Positions 53,541 through 62,332 of a stretch of DNA of 64,000 nucleotides are shown in pieces. The stretch is from Dysgonomonas sp. Marseille-P4361 (GTDB lineage: Bacteria > Bacteroidota > Bacteroidia > Bacteroidales > Dysgonomonadaceae): contig NZ_OPYL01000006.1 in the NCBI RefSeq assembly GCF_900343125.1, positions 105,540-169,539 on the forward strand, written 5' to 3'. The number at the start of each line of letters is the position of its first letter. The first letter of the stretch is position 1. Below the pieces are notes generated by a model. That model worked only from the letters and a program-made list of their open reading frames with translations. It searched no databases and was not told where the DNA came from. Made by a program: the position numbers and the translations under genes.

Positions 53541-55142
53541 ATGAAAAAGAACATTATACTCCTTTGCTGCTTTTTTGTAGCACTATCCCTTTCGGCTCAG
53601 TTCAAAATGAGTGAAGGGTCGAAAAAAGTAGCTACAACAATGGCTGTAATTGAGAACTTCTATGTAGATAAAGTGGATGATGCTAAGCTGGCTGAAGATG
53701 CTGTGAAATCTTTGTTAGAAAAACTGGATCCACACTCTACATATATAAGTGCCGATGAAGTTCGGGAAATGAACGAACCCTTAGAAGGCAACTTCGACGG
53801 GATTGGTATTTCATTCAATATGCTAACCGATACACTTTATGTGATAGAGACGATTGCAGGAGGACCATCCGAAAAAGTTGGACTTAAGGCAGGAGATAAG
53901 ATTATTTATGTAAATGACTCTTTGATTGCCGGAGTGAAAAGATCCACTAAATATGTGATGTCTCAGCTAAAAGGGCCGAAAGGAACTAAAGTTGATGTAA
54001 AGGTATTGCGTAAAGGGGTTTCCGATCTATTGGATTTTAGGATAACACGAGCAAAAATTCCAGTTTATAGTATAGATGCATCTTATATGGTAGATGCTAA
54101 CACTGGCTATATAAGAGTGATACGATTTGGAGCAACAACATCCAAGGAGTTTAAAGAAGCTTTGTTAAAGTTACAGAAAACAGGAATGAAGAATCTTATA
54201 TTAGATCTTGAGTACAATGGTGGTGGCTATATGGATCCGGCAATTGATCTTGCAGATGAATTCTTAGATAAAGGAAAGCTTATTGTTTATACAGAAGGAA
54301 GACGACAATCGAAGCAAGAATGGAGATCTACAGAAAAAGGATTGTTCGAGAAAGGAAAACTTGTTATTCTTATCAATGAAGGTTCGGCATCGGCTAGCGA
54401 AATTCTTTCCGGAGCTGTTCAAGACTGGGATAGAGGTGTGATTGTAGGTCGTCGTAGCTTTGGAAAAGGTCTTGTTCAGAGACCAGTCCCACTACCAGAC
54501 GAATCGATGATTCGCTTGACTGTTGCACGTTATTATACGCCGACAGGTCGTTCTATCCAGAAGCCTTATACAAATGGAGATCTCAAATCTTATAATATGG
54601 ATGTTTTAGAGAGATATAATAAAGGGGAAATGATGCATGCAGACAGTATTCATTTTCCAGACTCTTTGAAATATAAAACTATGGTTAAACAAAGAATTGT
54701 TTATGGAGGGGGTGGTATAATGCCCGATTATTTTATTCCGGCAGATACCTCATCTTATACCCCTTTGTTCAGAAACATGGTGATGAGAGGGGTGTTGAAT
54801 AAGGTTGCTTATAGTGAAATAGACAATCGCAGAGATGAAGTTTTAGCTAAATATCCAGACAAAGAATTGTTCTTTAAGAACTTTGTTGTTTCAGATGATC
54901 TTTTGAGTAGGGTAAAAGAGGCTATAGCAGAAGAGAAACTGGAATACAAGGAAGATGAATTTGAAAAGTCAAAACCGAATATAAACCTTCAATTAAAAGC
55001 TCTTATTGCACGAGATGTTTACGATATGGAAACTCTTGTTCGTATTTTGAACGAAGATAGTGATGCGTTTAAGAAAGCTTATGAAATAATAAAAGATGAT
55101 AAGCTCTATGAACGATTGTTAAGCAAAAGAAAAAACGAATAA
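53541..55142 (+). CDS. S41-family C-terminal processing peptidase
   Basis: The 533-residue protein has a signal peptide (about 1-19), a short helical region, a PDZ domain (about 85-165: GNFDGIGISF...VGLKAGDKIIYVND) and the S41 catalytic domain with INEGSASASEILSGA, carrying the serine, and GRRSFGKGLVQ, carrying the lysine. It should cut C-termini of envelope proteins in the periplasm. It follows coaD by 53 bases and ends at a strong terminator. Confidence 0.94.
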   Translation: MKKNIILLCCFFVALSLSAQFKMSEGSKKVATTMAVIENFYVDKVDDAKLAEDAVKSLLEKLDPHSTYISADEVREMNEPLEGNFDGIGISFNMLTDTLYVIETIAGGPSEKVGLKAGDKIIYVNDSLIAGVKRSTKYVMSQLKGPKGTKVDVKVLRKGVSDLLDFRITRAKIPVYSIDASYMVDANTGYIRVIRFGATTSKEFKEALLKLQKTGMKNLILDLEYNGGGYMDPAIDLADEFLDKGKLIVYTEGRRQSKQEWRSTEKGLFEKGKLVILINEGSASASEILSGAVQDWDRGVIVGRRSFGKGLVQRPVPLPDESMIRLTVARYYTPTGRSIQKPYTNGDLKSYNMDVLERYNKGEMMHADSIHFPDSLKYKTMVKQRIVYGGGGIMPDYFIPADTSSYTPLFRNMVMRGVLNKVAYSEIDNRRDEVLAKYPDKELFFKNFVVSDDLLSRVKEAIAEEKLEYKEDEFEKSKPNINLQLKALIARDVYDMETLVRILNEDSDAFKKAYEIIKDDKLYERLLSKRKNE

Positions 55143-55157
55143 AGAATATTAGATAAC

Positions 55158-55191
55158 AAAAAAGGTGTACTAGTTAAAGTACACCTTTTTT
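55158..55191 (+). terminator. Intrinsic terminator after the S41 peptidase
   Basis: A perfect 13-base stem (A6 GGTGTAC with GTACACC T6) with an 8-base loop. Confidence 0.92.
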
Positions 55192-55212
55192 GTTGCAATA
55201 ATAAACCCTTTA

Positions 55213-55225
55213 GTTCAGACTGAAC
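55213..55225. promoter_or_regulatory. Short perfect palindrome before the M28 peptidase gene
   Basis: GTTCAG-A-CTGAAC lies 53 bases upstream of the start codon. It could be an operator; no matching site is seen elsewhere in the window. Confidence 0.35.
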
Positions 55226-55277
55226 AATATAAAAGGAATGAGGTTATATATATAACAAATAATAAAAACATATAACG

Positions 55278-56300
55278 ATGATAAAAAAGATACTTTTCTT
55301 TACGATCATTTTATTATCCCTTACGGCCTGTAATAAAAAACAAGAAAAATTAATAGACCTTGTTAATTATGATTCGGTTTGGAACCATTTAGAATCATTT
55401 GATAAAATAGGGAAAGAAAATAATTCAAATAGGGCTGTAGGTACACCTGGAGGAATTGCCAGTAAGAACTATATTGTAGAATTTCTTACAAACCTAGGCT
55501 TGTCTCCTGTTGCACACAATTTCACAAATAGGTCAGGGGCTCAAGGAAGTAATCTCACTGTAGAGATAAAGGGTAAGCGCGACGGAGATATAGTGTTGAT
55601 TGGAGCTCACTATGACTCTGTGGTGTTTGGACCAGGTATTAATGATAATGCGAGTGGAGTTGCAATTTTGCTCGAAATTATAGAAGTGATACAAAAGGCG
55701 GGGATAGTACCTGATAAAACATTGAGATTCGCTTTTTGGGACTCTGAAGAGACAGGAGTTGAGGGATCGGCAGCTTATTATAATGCATTGAGTGAAGATG
55801 AAAGAAAGCAGATTGCTGCATACCTGAATGTAGATATGGTTGCATCTACAGATGGAGAAATTCAAATATCAGACACAGATGGTTCCACAGTGCAAGGCGT
55901 ATTAGATGAGGCTGTGAAAAATGGAGTTGAGCCCGAGTCGATAGATATGCTTAAGGCATTTTATGGAGCGATGAAGTTTGCTCCAGGTTCTGAAAAGTTG
56001 GAACAGTTAACCAAAGACGCTTTTGCCCAATTAAATGTTGAGGTTGTTGAAGATCTTACTTTTGCTATGAATTCGGATACAGGACCTTTCTTTGCGCAAA
56101 TACCAACAATAGGAATCACCGTTGTTAAAGAAACAACAGAGTCAACGGGAGACGGAGGGGAAATTTTAAGTTTTGCGCCTTGTTATCATCAAGCATGCGA
56201 TGACATTAATAATATTGACAAACGAATTTTAGAATCTTGTTTAAAAGCAGTAGCAATCATTGTTCAACAGATAGGAGTAGGTAATTCAGTTTCAGAATAG
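55278..56300 (+). CDS. M28-family zinc peptidase lipoprotein
   Basis: The 340-residue protein has a lipoprotein signal (SLTAC, cysteine 18) and the M28 metal site: GAHYDSVVFGPGINDNASGVA (His, Asp), FWDSEETGVEGS (Glu-Glu) and YLNVDMVAS (Asp), with a late CYHQACDDINN carrying the last His. It is an aminopeptidase-like enzyme of the cell envelope. It is monocistronic and faces the GH43 gene. Confidence 0.92.
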   Translation: MIKKILFFTIILLSLTACNKKQEKLIDLVNYDSVWNHLESFDKIGKENNSNRAVGTPGGIASKNYIVEFLTNLGLSPVAHNFTNRSGAQGSNLTVEIKGKRDGDIVLIGAHYDSVVFGPGINDNASGVAILLEIIEVIQKAGIVPDKTLRFAFWDSEETGVEGSAAYYNALSEDERKQIAAYLNVDMVASTDGEIQISDTDGSTVQGVLDEAVKNGVEPESIDMLKAFYGAMKFAPGSEKLEQLTKDAFAQLNVEVVEDLTFAMNSDTGPFFAQIPTIGITVVKETTESTGDGGEILSFAPCYHQACDDINNIDKRILESCLKAVAIIVQQIGVGNSVSE

Positions 56301-56348
56301 TCAATCTGAACTTGAATTCTAGAACTGAAACCAAATAATTTTGATAAT

Positions 56349-56394
56349 AAATAAAGCCACCTCTTAAAAAATCTAAGAGGTGGCTTTATTTTAA
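56349..56394. terminator. Bidirectional terminator between the M28 and GH43 genes
   Basis: A perfect 17-base stem (AATAAAGCCACCTCTTA with its complement) and an 8-base loop lie between convergent genes. Confidence 0.9.
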
Positions 56395-56407
56395 ATATTG
56401 GTATTAT

Positions 56408-57382
56408 TTAAAATACAGGTTTTGGAGTGGACAGCGAAGGGGAATCACCTTCTACATATGGCCATCCCTCTTTGTCCCATTTTACCTGATCCATCAGCAA
56501 TACTCTCCCCTTAGGGTTTTCTACGTCTACTCCATGGTAGAATATCCAATCGTTGCCTTTTTTGTCTTGTACAATTTCAGAACAGTGTCCATTGCCAACG
56601 AAACGAGAGTTAGGTCCTATTACAATCGAATAACCATTGTCCATCATGTCTTTCCCTTCTTTATCGTAATAAGGTCCAAATAAAGACTTAGAACGACCGA
56701 CAACAAGTTTATAAGTACTATTTACACCTTCGCAGCAGCTACCGACAGATGCAAAAAAGTAGTAATATTTTTCTCGCTTATGAATGTAGGTTCCCTCAAA
56801 TGCTGTACCTGCAATTCTTTTTTTTTCGGCTTCAGGTTTTACCGACAAGCCATCTTTGCTTAACTCGATGGCGTATATGCCGCGAAAGCTTCCCCAGAAT
56901 AGATATTTCTTTCCTTTATCTTCTATATAAAATTGATCAATAGAGTTCTGTACATCTATATCGGTACTATTAAATAATTTACCTTTATCAACAAACGGAC
57001 CTTCCGGCTTGTCTGCAACGGCAGCCCCAATTCCACATGTCCATTCTCCACCCCAAACGGACATGGAGTAATGTAATACATATTTACCATTGATATAACT
57101 TATATCAGGAGCCCAAAGTCCACCCTTAGGCTCGAATGTAGGACGGGTCTCGTTCGTAAAAGCAGTTCCTACAAATTCCCAATCTACAAGATTCTTTGAT
57201 TTGTAAATGGGAGTATTTCTTATATCCTCAGTTGCATACAGATAAAAGAATCCACCTTTTGCTTTAATTATTGTCGGGTCTGGTAGGCTTCTAGGGATTA
57301 TAGGGTTATTATAATTCTGTGCCAGAAGAGAAAAAGATGAGCAAAGAAGCACTAAAGAGATAAATAGTTTTAATTGATTCAT
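56408..57382 (-). CDS. GH43-family glycoside hydrolase (arabinanase/xylosidase-like)
   Basis: The 324-residue protein has a signal peptide (ends SLLAQ) and a five-bladed propeller with the GH43 acids: LPDPTIIKA (base Asp), SIDQFYIED (pKa Asp) and TAFEGTYIHK (acid Glu). The order fits arabinan- or xylan-acting GH43 enzymes. No SusC/D pair is next to it, so it is a stand-alone periplasmic or outer-membrane enzyme. Two cysteines in GSCCEG may bind or form a disulfide. Confidence 0.9.
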   Translation of the reverse strand: MNQLKLFISLVLLCSSFSLLAQNYNNPIIPRSLPDPTIIKAKGGFFYLYATEDIRNTPIYKSKNLVDWEFVGTAFTNETRPTFEPKGGLWAPDISYINGKYVLHYSMSVWGGEWTCGIGAAVADKPEGPFVDKGKLFNSTDIDVQNSIDQFYIEDKGKKYLFWGSFRGIYAIELSKDGLSVKPEAEKKRIAGTAFEGTYIHKREKYYYFFASVGSCCEGVNSTYKLVVGRSKSLFGPYYDKEGKDMMDNGYSIVIGPNSRFVGNGHCSEIVQDKKGNDWIFYHGVDVENPKGRVLLMDQVKWDKEGWPYVEGDSPSLSTPKPVF

Positions 57383-57556
57383 GATATTAAAAGTCTAATT
57401 TTATCAGTTTTAGAAAACAATGATTAATTCTAATTAATTCAAAGTTAATAGATAAAAGTTAAATAGCTATATATCTTTTTATAAAGAAAGGCTACTTTGT
57501 TACGATTGGTTGTTTATTACTATTAGTTGACCAGTTTTTATTGTAAGAGGGTCGTT

Positions 57557-58969
57557 TTAAACAAATTCATCAGGTAGATTTACCAGATAGAGTTTTCCAC
57601 TTGCGCGAGTGATAGCAGTATAAAGCCACCTGTAAAAATTTATACCTAAATGTTCTTCTGATATATAACCAAGATCAAGAAATACATTCTGCCACTCACC
57701 GCCCTGCGCCTTATGACATGTGATGGCATAGGCAAATTTTACCTGTACAGCGTTGTAAAACGGATCGACTTTCATTCTCTTCATCTTGCCCGCTTTAGTC
57801 GAAATATCGGCATAGTCTTCTAAGATATTCATGAATAATTCTTCGGATCGTTCGCGGCTAAGACCTGTTGTGTCGGAATAAAGTGTATCCATGAGAATTT
57901 TGATTTCCAACTCTATATCATAGTCTATACTTTTTACCAATACATCTCTAAATCTGAATCCGTATAATTCTTGCTCACCTCTTACACGTAAGACTTCAAC
58001 AATTTCACCATTCGCAAGGAAGTCGATACCCTCAATGTTTTCTGTCCAGAAATAATTGTTCTTGGTGATCATTAGCATATCCCCACTCGAAAGTTCTTCT
58101 TCTCTATAAAGGATTCGGTTACGTATACCTTGATTATAAAGATTAGAACGCTTGTTGGAACGAGAAATAATCATTGTATTTTCAAGCCCATCGTTACTGT
58201 AGGCTGAATTTATTTCATCAATGAGATCTTCGCCCGTAATCCTGATTATATCTGTAAATTTATTGAGTTTCAATTTAGGATAGGCTTCTGTTTTCCCTTT
58301 TTTTAGAGCATTCCTTATGTTTGTCGCATTATACAGAATACCTGAACTTTCTGCTTGACGAACTATCTGAGATAGCATAGCCTCCCAGACATCCAATCCA
58401 TAGCCTTCGAGCGTATAGGTTTGTAATGCCGGACTTTCTTCTTCACCCACAGGCGGAAGCTGAGCTGTATCACCAATAAGCAACAGTCTGCAATTCTCGC
58501 CGGAGTATACATAATGAATCAAATCGTCAAGCAATCTTCCTGTACCGAATATGGATGAATCGTAGCCATTGTTGCTGATCATGGAGGCTTCGTCAACAAT
58601 AAACAAAGTATCCTTATGTAGATTGTCCATAATGCCAAAGCTGCCAAAGTCTCCAACATATCGCTGTTGTCTGTATATTTTCTTATGAATGGTATAAGCC
58701 GGATGATTGGCATAGGAAGAGAAAACTTTAGCAGCTCGTCCAGTAGGAGCTAATAAAACAGTTTTCTGTTTAAATTCGGTCATTGTTTTCACCAAAGCTC
58801 CCAGTAGAGAAGATTTTCCCGTACCAGCATATCCACGAAGCAGAAAAATAGTTTCTTCTTTTTGTAGAAATAAAAAATCAACAATCTTTTCTAAAGCAGA
58901 ATCTTGTTCTTGTGTCAGTTCGAAAGGAAAATTGTCTTTTACTTTATCTCTAAAGAAATTACTTATCAT
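57557..58969 (-). CDS. RecD-like superfamily 1 ATP-dependent helicase
   Basis: The 470-residue protein has Walker A LRGYAGTGKSSLLG (residues 46-53), Walker B LFIVDEASMIS, motif III LLLIGDTAQLPPVGEEESPAL, and the C-terminal UvrD/RecD2-type CHKAQGGEWQNVFLDL and YTAITRASGKLYLV. It lacks the long RecD2 N-terminus, so it is the short exodeoxyribonuclease V-like helicase common in Bacteroidetes. A role in DNA repair is expected. Its promoter region is shared with the divergent DUF3822 gene. Confidence 0.9.
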   Translation of the reverse strand: MISNFFRDKVKDNFPFELTQEQDSALEKIVDFLFLQKEETIFLLRGYAGTGKSSLLGALVKTMTEFKQKTVLLAPTGRAAKVFSSYANHPAYTIHKKIYRQQRYVGDFGSFGIMDNLHKDTLFIVDEASMISNNGYDSSIFGTGRLLDDLIHYVYSGENCRLLLIGDTAQLPPVGEEESPALQTYTLEGYGLDVWEAMLSQIVRQAESSGILYNATNIRNALKKGKTEAYPKLKLNKFTDIIRITGEDLIDEINSAYSNDGLENTMIISRSNKRSNLYNQGIRNRILYREEELSSGDMLMITKNNYFWTENIEGIDFLANGEIVEVLRVRGEQELYGFRFRDVLVKSIDYDIELEIKILMDTLYSDTTGLSRERSEELFMNILEDYADISTKAGKMKRMKVDPFYNAVQVKFAYAITCHKAQGGEWQNVFLDLGYISEEHLGINFYRWLYTAITRASGKLYLVNLPDEFV

Positions 58970-59000
58970 GCTAAAAAGGGTAGAATGGTGAATTGAATAT

Positions 59001-59008
59001 CAAAAGTA
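59001..59008 (-). promoter_or_regulatory. -7 box of the helicase gene (divergent pair)
   Basis: The minus strand reads TACTTTTG, 31 bases before the helicase start. It lies 21 bases from the + strand box of the next gene, so the two promoters are nearly back to back. Confidence 0.6.
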
Positions 59009-59029
59009 GTGGATAAAAATATCTTTTTC

Positions 59030-59037
59030 TAACTTTG
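59030..59037 (+). promoter_or_regulatory. -7 box of the DUF3822 gene (divergent pair)
   Basis: TAACTTTG fits TAnnTTTG, 19 bases before the start codon. Confidence 0.6.
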
Positions 59038-59056
59038 TAGAAATAAAATTGATAAT

Positions 59057-59866
59057 ATGTTTCTACCGGAAAGTATAGATCTCGAACATTCTGAAAAATA
59101 TATACTGTCTATTCGTATCAAATCGGATGGCTTTATGTTTTCTATTACCGATCCTGAGAATGTGAAAAATTACTGTTTGCGAGAAACAACTTTTTCTTCA
59201 GAAGACAATCTGCTTGGTAATGTACAGCGAATTATTTTTGAGTTGAATTTTCTTACTCAGGAATTTAAACAAACAAATGTTGTCTTTGTAAGCAAAGATC
59301 ACGATATAATACCAGCTTCCCTTTTCGATAAAAAAGAAACTACAGAGCTTTATAATTTCACTCATTTCAATAAAGCTGATTATACAATGTCAGGATTGAT
59401 AGATAGTCAAGATGTTGTGGTCTCTTACAAAGTAGATAAAGATTTGCTAGACTTTTTATCGAGAAGTTTGTTTGCTCCTAATTATTATCATCATTCCAAT
59501 CTATTGATCAACTGGATTGATAAGAGAGCGAAATTTTTGAAGAGTAAATCAAGAATGTTTGTTTCTTTTCGCGAAAATATGATGGATGTATTCTGTTTTT
59601 CAGACTCAAAACTCATTCATAGTCTTTCTTACGAAAATGAGAATGCCGCCGATCAGGTTTATTTTCTACTGAAACTGTGGGAGCAATGCAGTTTCAGCCA
59701 GCAAGAAGATACGTTGTATATTCTTGGCGAGGCGAATAGGTTGGTTATGGCAAGGGCTCAATTATATATTAATAAAATAGAAAACCTGACATGGGCAGGT
59801 GAAATAACATCGTGGAGCGATGACGCTAAAAAAGCTCCTTTAGATTTGTTGACGTTATCATTATGA
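59057..59866 (+). CDS. DUF3822 protein
   Basis: The 269-residue protein fits DUF3822: an early strand pair KYILSIRIKSDGFMFSITDPE, then FKQTNVVFVSKDHDIIPASLFD, and a C-terminal LYILGEANRLVMARAQLYI. The family is specific to Bacteroidetes and almost always directly precedes rsmD, as here with a 4-base overlap. The alternating strands and glycine-poor layout resemble the actin-like fold, but I cannot assign ATPase residues. The function is unknown. Confidence 0.85.
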   Translation: MFLPESIDLEHSEKYILSIRIKSDGFMFSITDPENVKNYCLRETTFSSEDNLLGNVQRIIFELNFLTQEFKQTNVVFVSKDHDIIPASLFDKKETTELYNFTHFNKADYTMSGLIDSQDVVVSYKVDKDLLDFLSRSLFAPNYYHHSNLLINWIDKRAKFLKSKSRMFVSFRENMMDVFCFSDSKLIHSLSYENENAADQVYFLLKLWEQCSFSQQEDTLYILGEANRLVMARAQLYINKIENLTWAGEITSWSDDAKKAPLDLLTLSL

Positions 59867-60408
59867 GAATAGTAAGTGGAAAATTTAAGGGAAGAAGATT
59901 CGACCCACCTAAAAGCTTTAAGGCTCGTCCTACAACCGACTTTGCAAAAGAAAACTTGTTCAATGTATTGAATAATATGATAGACTGGGAAGAAACTACA
60001 GCTCTTGATATATTTGGGGGTACAGGCGGAATAAGCTTTGAGTTAGTATCACGAGGATGTCCTCGTGTAGTTTGTGTGGAAAAGAATTTTAATCATACTC
60101 AGTTTATAGAAAAAACTAAAGGTGATCTGAAAATAGGCTCAGAAATGAGTCTGTTGAAAATGGATGTTTTTACATATCTGGAAAATAGTAAAGATAGCTT
60201 TGATCTTATTTTTGCCGATCCTCCTTATGATTTAAAGAATTTCGAAGATGTTCCTCGTTTGGTTTTTGAGAAAAATTTATTGAGCAAAGGAGCAATATTT
60301 ATATTAGAACATTCCAAGGATTATGATTTTTCGCATTTACCATTATTTGAAAGCAAGCGAGTTTATGGAAGTGTGAATTTTACGATATTTAGAAATGGAG
60401 AAGAGTAG
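59863..60408 (+). CDS. rsmD: 16S rRNA (guanine-966-N2)-methyltransferase
   Basis: The 181-residue SAM methyltransferase starts MRIVSGKFKGRRFDPPKSFKARPTTDFAKENLFN, the RsmD hallmark, followed by the SAM motif ALDIFGGTGGISFELVSRG and the N2-guanine methyltransferase motif DPPY (FADPPYDLKNF). It modifies G966 of 16S rRNA. Its start overlaps the DUF3822 stop (ATGA). Confidence 0.95.
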   Translation: MRIVSGKFKGRRFDPPKSFKARPTTDFAKENLFNVLNNMIDWEETTALDIFGGTGGISFELVSRGCPRVVCVEKNFNHTQFIEKTKGDLKIGSEMSLLKMDVFTYLENSKDSFDLIFADPPYDLKNFEDVPRLVFEKNLLSKGAIFILEHSKDYDFSHLPLFESKRVYGSVNFTIFRNGEE

Positions 60409-60464
60409 GCATAGTCCTACTTTTTTGTCTTATGTCTGACTTATATAAAACAGGAAGGTCTATA

Positions 60465-60539
60465 AAAAAGAAAAGGTTGTCATCCCGACAACCAATCTTC
60501 ATTGTTAACCTTAAATCTAATACCATGAAAAACACACTA
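60465..60539 (-). ncRNA. Candidate small RNA, copy 2 (about 72 nt), terminator included
   Basis: Read on the minus strand it is identical over 76 bases (60461-60536) to copy 1. It has the same 5' stem with 22-base loop and the same terminator GGTTGTC-GGGAT-GACAACC followed by T4CT6, and points from rmuC towards rsmD. The only difference near the start is one base before the identical block (G at the position of C 37801). It lies between two convergent genes, with no reading frame except a short one starting at the ATG inside the RNA. Confidence 0.7.
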
Positions 60540-60611
60540 CAAAGATAAGTAAATTTTTATGTTATAAAACATGTTTTGGCGATTTTCTTTGGTGAATTTG
60601 CATTTTTTAAC
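60540..60611 (-). promoter_or_regulatory. Promoter region of small RNA copy 2 with palindromic operator
   Basis: On the minus strand the palindrome ATGTT-N4-AACAT (60559-60572) precedes the -7 box TATCTTTG (60540-60547) by the same 11 bases as in copy 1. Homology between the copies stops at the rmuC stop codon (60611). Confidence 0.7.
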
Positions 60612-61870
60612 TAAAGATCACTTTCTGGTAATTCTTTTTGAGCTTTAACCCCTAGTTCTTTCAGCATTTCAGCTTGACGTATCAGGTTCCCGTTTCCCTC
60701 TTTCAATTGAGAAAAGGCTTTGTCATATGCTTTCTGGCTTCTCTCTATATTCTTACCTACATCTTGAAGCGTTTCTACAAATCCTGCAAATTTGTCGTAT
60801 AAGGCAGCACCTCGTTTAGCTATTTCTATTGCATTTCTACTTTGATACTCACGTTTCCAAAGATCGGCGACTACCTTAAGTGAAGCAATAAGATTTGTCG
60901 GACTTATTAAGAGGATACGCTTGCGGTAAGCATAATCCCAGAGGGTTGAGTCCAATTGCATAGCTAGTATATATGCAGGTTCGTTAGGGATAAACATCAT
61001 GACGAAATCGAGAGATTCTACATAGTCTTGGTACGACTTACGGCTGAGTTCATCGATGTGCTGTTTTATCGATGTGATATGTTCTTTCTCTGCAATTGTT
61101 TTTATATCGTCAGTCTCCGATTCTACATATTTTACATAGGCGCTTAAAGAAACCTTTGAGTCGATTACTATTTTTCTACCTCCCGGATAGACGACAACAA
61201 CATCGGGTTGCATATAATTTTGCTGCTCATTCTTTACACGGTTCCCATTTTCGTCAGTGATAAATTCTTGTGCAAAATATTCTTCTCCTTTTTTTAGTCC
61301 CGACTTTTCGAGTATTGATTCCAAGATCATTTCACCCCAGTTACCTTGAACTTTATTATTCCCTTTCAGAGCTTTGGTCAGATTATTTGCATCTTCGCTA
61401 ATCTGATTGTTAAGAGCAACCAGATCCTTGATTCTTTCTTCTAAAGAAAAGCGTTGTTTCGACTCTTTATCGTAGGTTTCTTCAACCTTGGTTTTAAATT
61501 CGACCAGTTTTTCATTCAAAGGTTTCAAGATTGCCTCCATATTAGCTCTGTTGACATCGGTGAAGCGTAGAGTCTTCTCTTCGAGTATCTGGTTGGCCAA
61601 AACCTGAAAATCTTTATTTAATTGATTACGTGTGTTTAGTAACTCCTCTTGTTGAATGCGCAACTGTTCCTCCTTCGATTGTAGTAAGGCCTTAGTTTGA
61701 GATATTTCGCGGATGTTTTCAATCTGTTCTTTCAGTAATAGATCTTTTTCTTCCGTTAATTTATTAATCTCAATTTTTAAGTCCGATTCTTGTTTTTTAC
61801 TGTTTTTCTGTAGAACAAAAATGACAATAATAGCTAGAATGAGGATTACCACAGCATATATTAATTCCAT
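60611..61870 (-). CDS. rmuC: DNA recombination protein RmuC homolog
   Basis: The 419-residue protein has an N-terminal membrane helix (residues 3-20), a long coiled coil (about 25-150, Glu/Lys/Gln-rich) and an RmuC core (about 165-390) with GNNKVQGNWGEMILESILEKSGL, PDVVVVYPGGRKIVIDSKVSL and a late SPTNLIASLKVVADLWKREYQ. RmuC proteins are linked to limiting DNA rearrangement, with a PD-(D/E)xK-like core. No strict promoter box is seen upstream. Confidence 0.93.
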   Translation of the reverse strand: MELIYAVVILILAIIVIFVLQKNSKKQESDLKIEINKLTEEKDLLLKEQIENIREISQTKALLQSKEEQLRIQQEELLNTRNQLNKDFQVLANQILEEKTLRFTDVNRANMEAILKPLNEKLVEFKTKVEETYDKESKQRFSLEERIKDLVALNNQISEDANNLTKALKGNNKVQGNWGEMILESILEKSGLKKGEEYFAQEFITDENGNRVKNEQQNYMQPDVVVVYPGGRKIVIDSKVSLSAYVKYVESETDDIKTIAEKEHITSIKQHIDELSRKSYQDYVESLDFVMMFIPNEPAYILAMQLDSTLWDYAYRKRILLISPTNLIASLKVVADLWKREYQSRNAIEIAKRGAALYDKFAGFVETLQDVGKNIERSQKAYDKAFSQLKEGNGNLIRQAEMLKELGVKAQKELPESDL

Positions 61871-61966
61871 ATTTAGTTGTTTTAAAAAAGATAGTGGAAA
61901 GTTATTTAAAATATAAGCTTTAACAAAATTTGCCTTTAAATACTTGTGAACAATCGGCTGTGAGAA

Positions 61967-61974
61967 TAAATTTG
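61967..61974 (+). promoter_or_regulatory. Bacteroidetes-type -7 box for the HEIIH protein gene
   Basis: TAAATTTG fits TAnnTTTG, 16 bases before the start codon. Confidence 0.6.
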
Positions 61975-61990
61975 TTTCAAGAATATAGTT

Positions 61991-62332
61991 ATGAAAATTT
62001 TATATAATAAATATTTCCCTCCTAAAGATTTTGCGGCAATTAACCTGCTAGGTGTAATAATTGTACGTAAAGATTATGGAGTGTTGAGCAAAGAGGAGAT
62101 TAATCACGAGATTATTCATACCCGTCAAATGCTGGAGATGTTGATTATTCTCTTCTATCTGTTCTATATTCTGGAATGGCTTATTAGGCTCGTCCAATAT
62201 CGAAACAGAATAAGAGCATATGAAAATATCTCATTTGAGCGTGAGGCATATGCAAATATGTATAATCTTTCTTATCTGAGAAAAAGGAAATTATTTGCAT
62301 TCGTTCGTTATTACAAAAAGAAGAATGACTAA
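61991..62332 (+). CDS. Small membrane protein with HExxH motif, unknown family
   Basis: The family is unnamed to me. The 113-residue protein has HEIIHTRQM (residues about 39-47), a HExxH zinc-site pattern, then a strong hydrophobic helix (about 48-66), and later FEREAYANMYN, whose Glu could be the third zinc ligand as in gluzincins. A minimal membrane metalloprotein is suggested. It overlaps the start of the MsrB-MsrA lipoprotein gene by 8 bases, so the two are probably co-translated. Confidence 0.72.
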   Translation: MKILYNKYFPPKDFAAINLLGVIIVRKDYGVLSKEEINHEIIHTRQMLEMLIILFYLFYILEWLIRLVQYRNRIRAYENISFEREAYANMYNLSYLRKRKLFAFVRYYKKKND

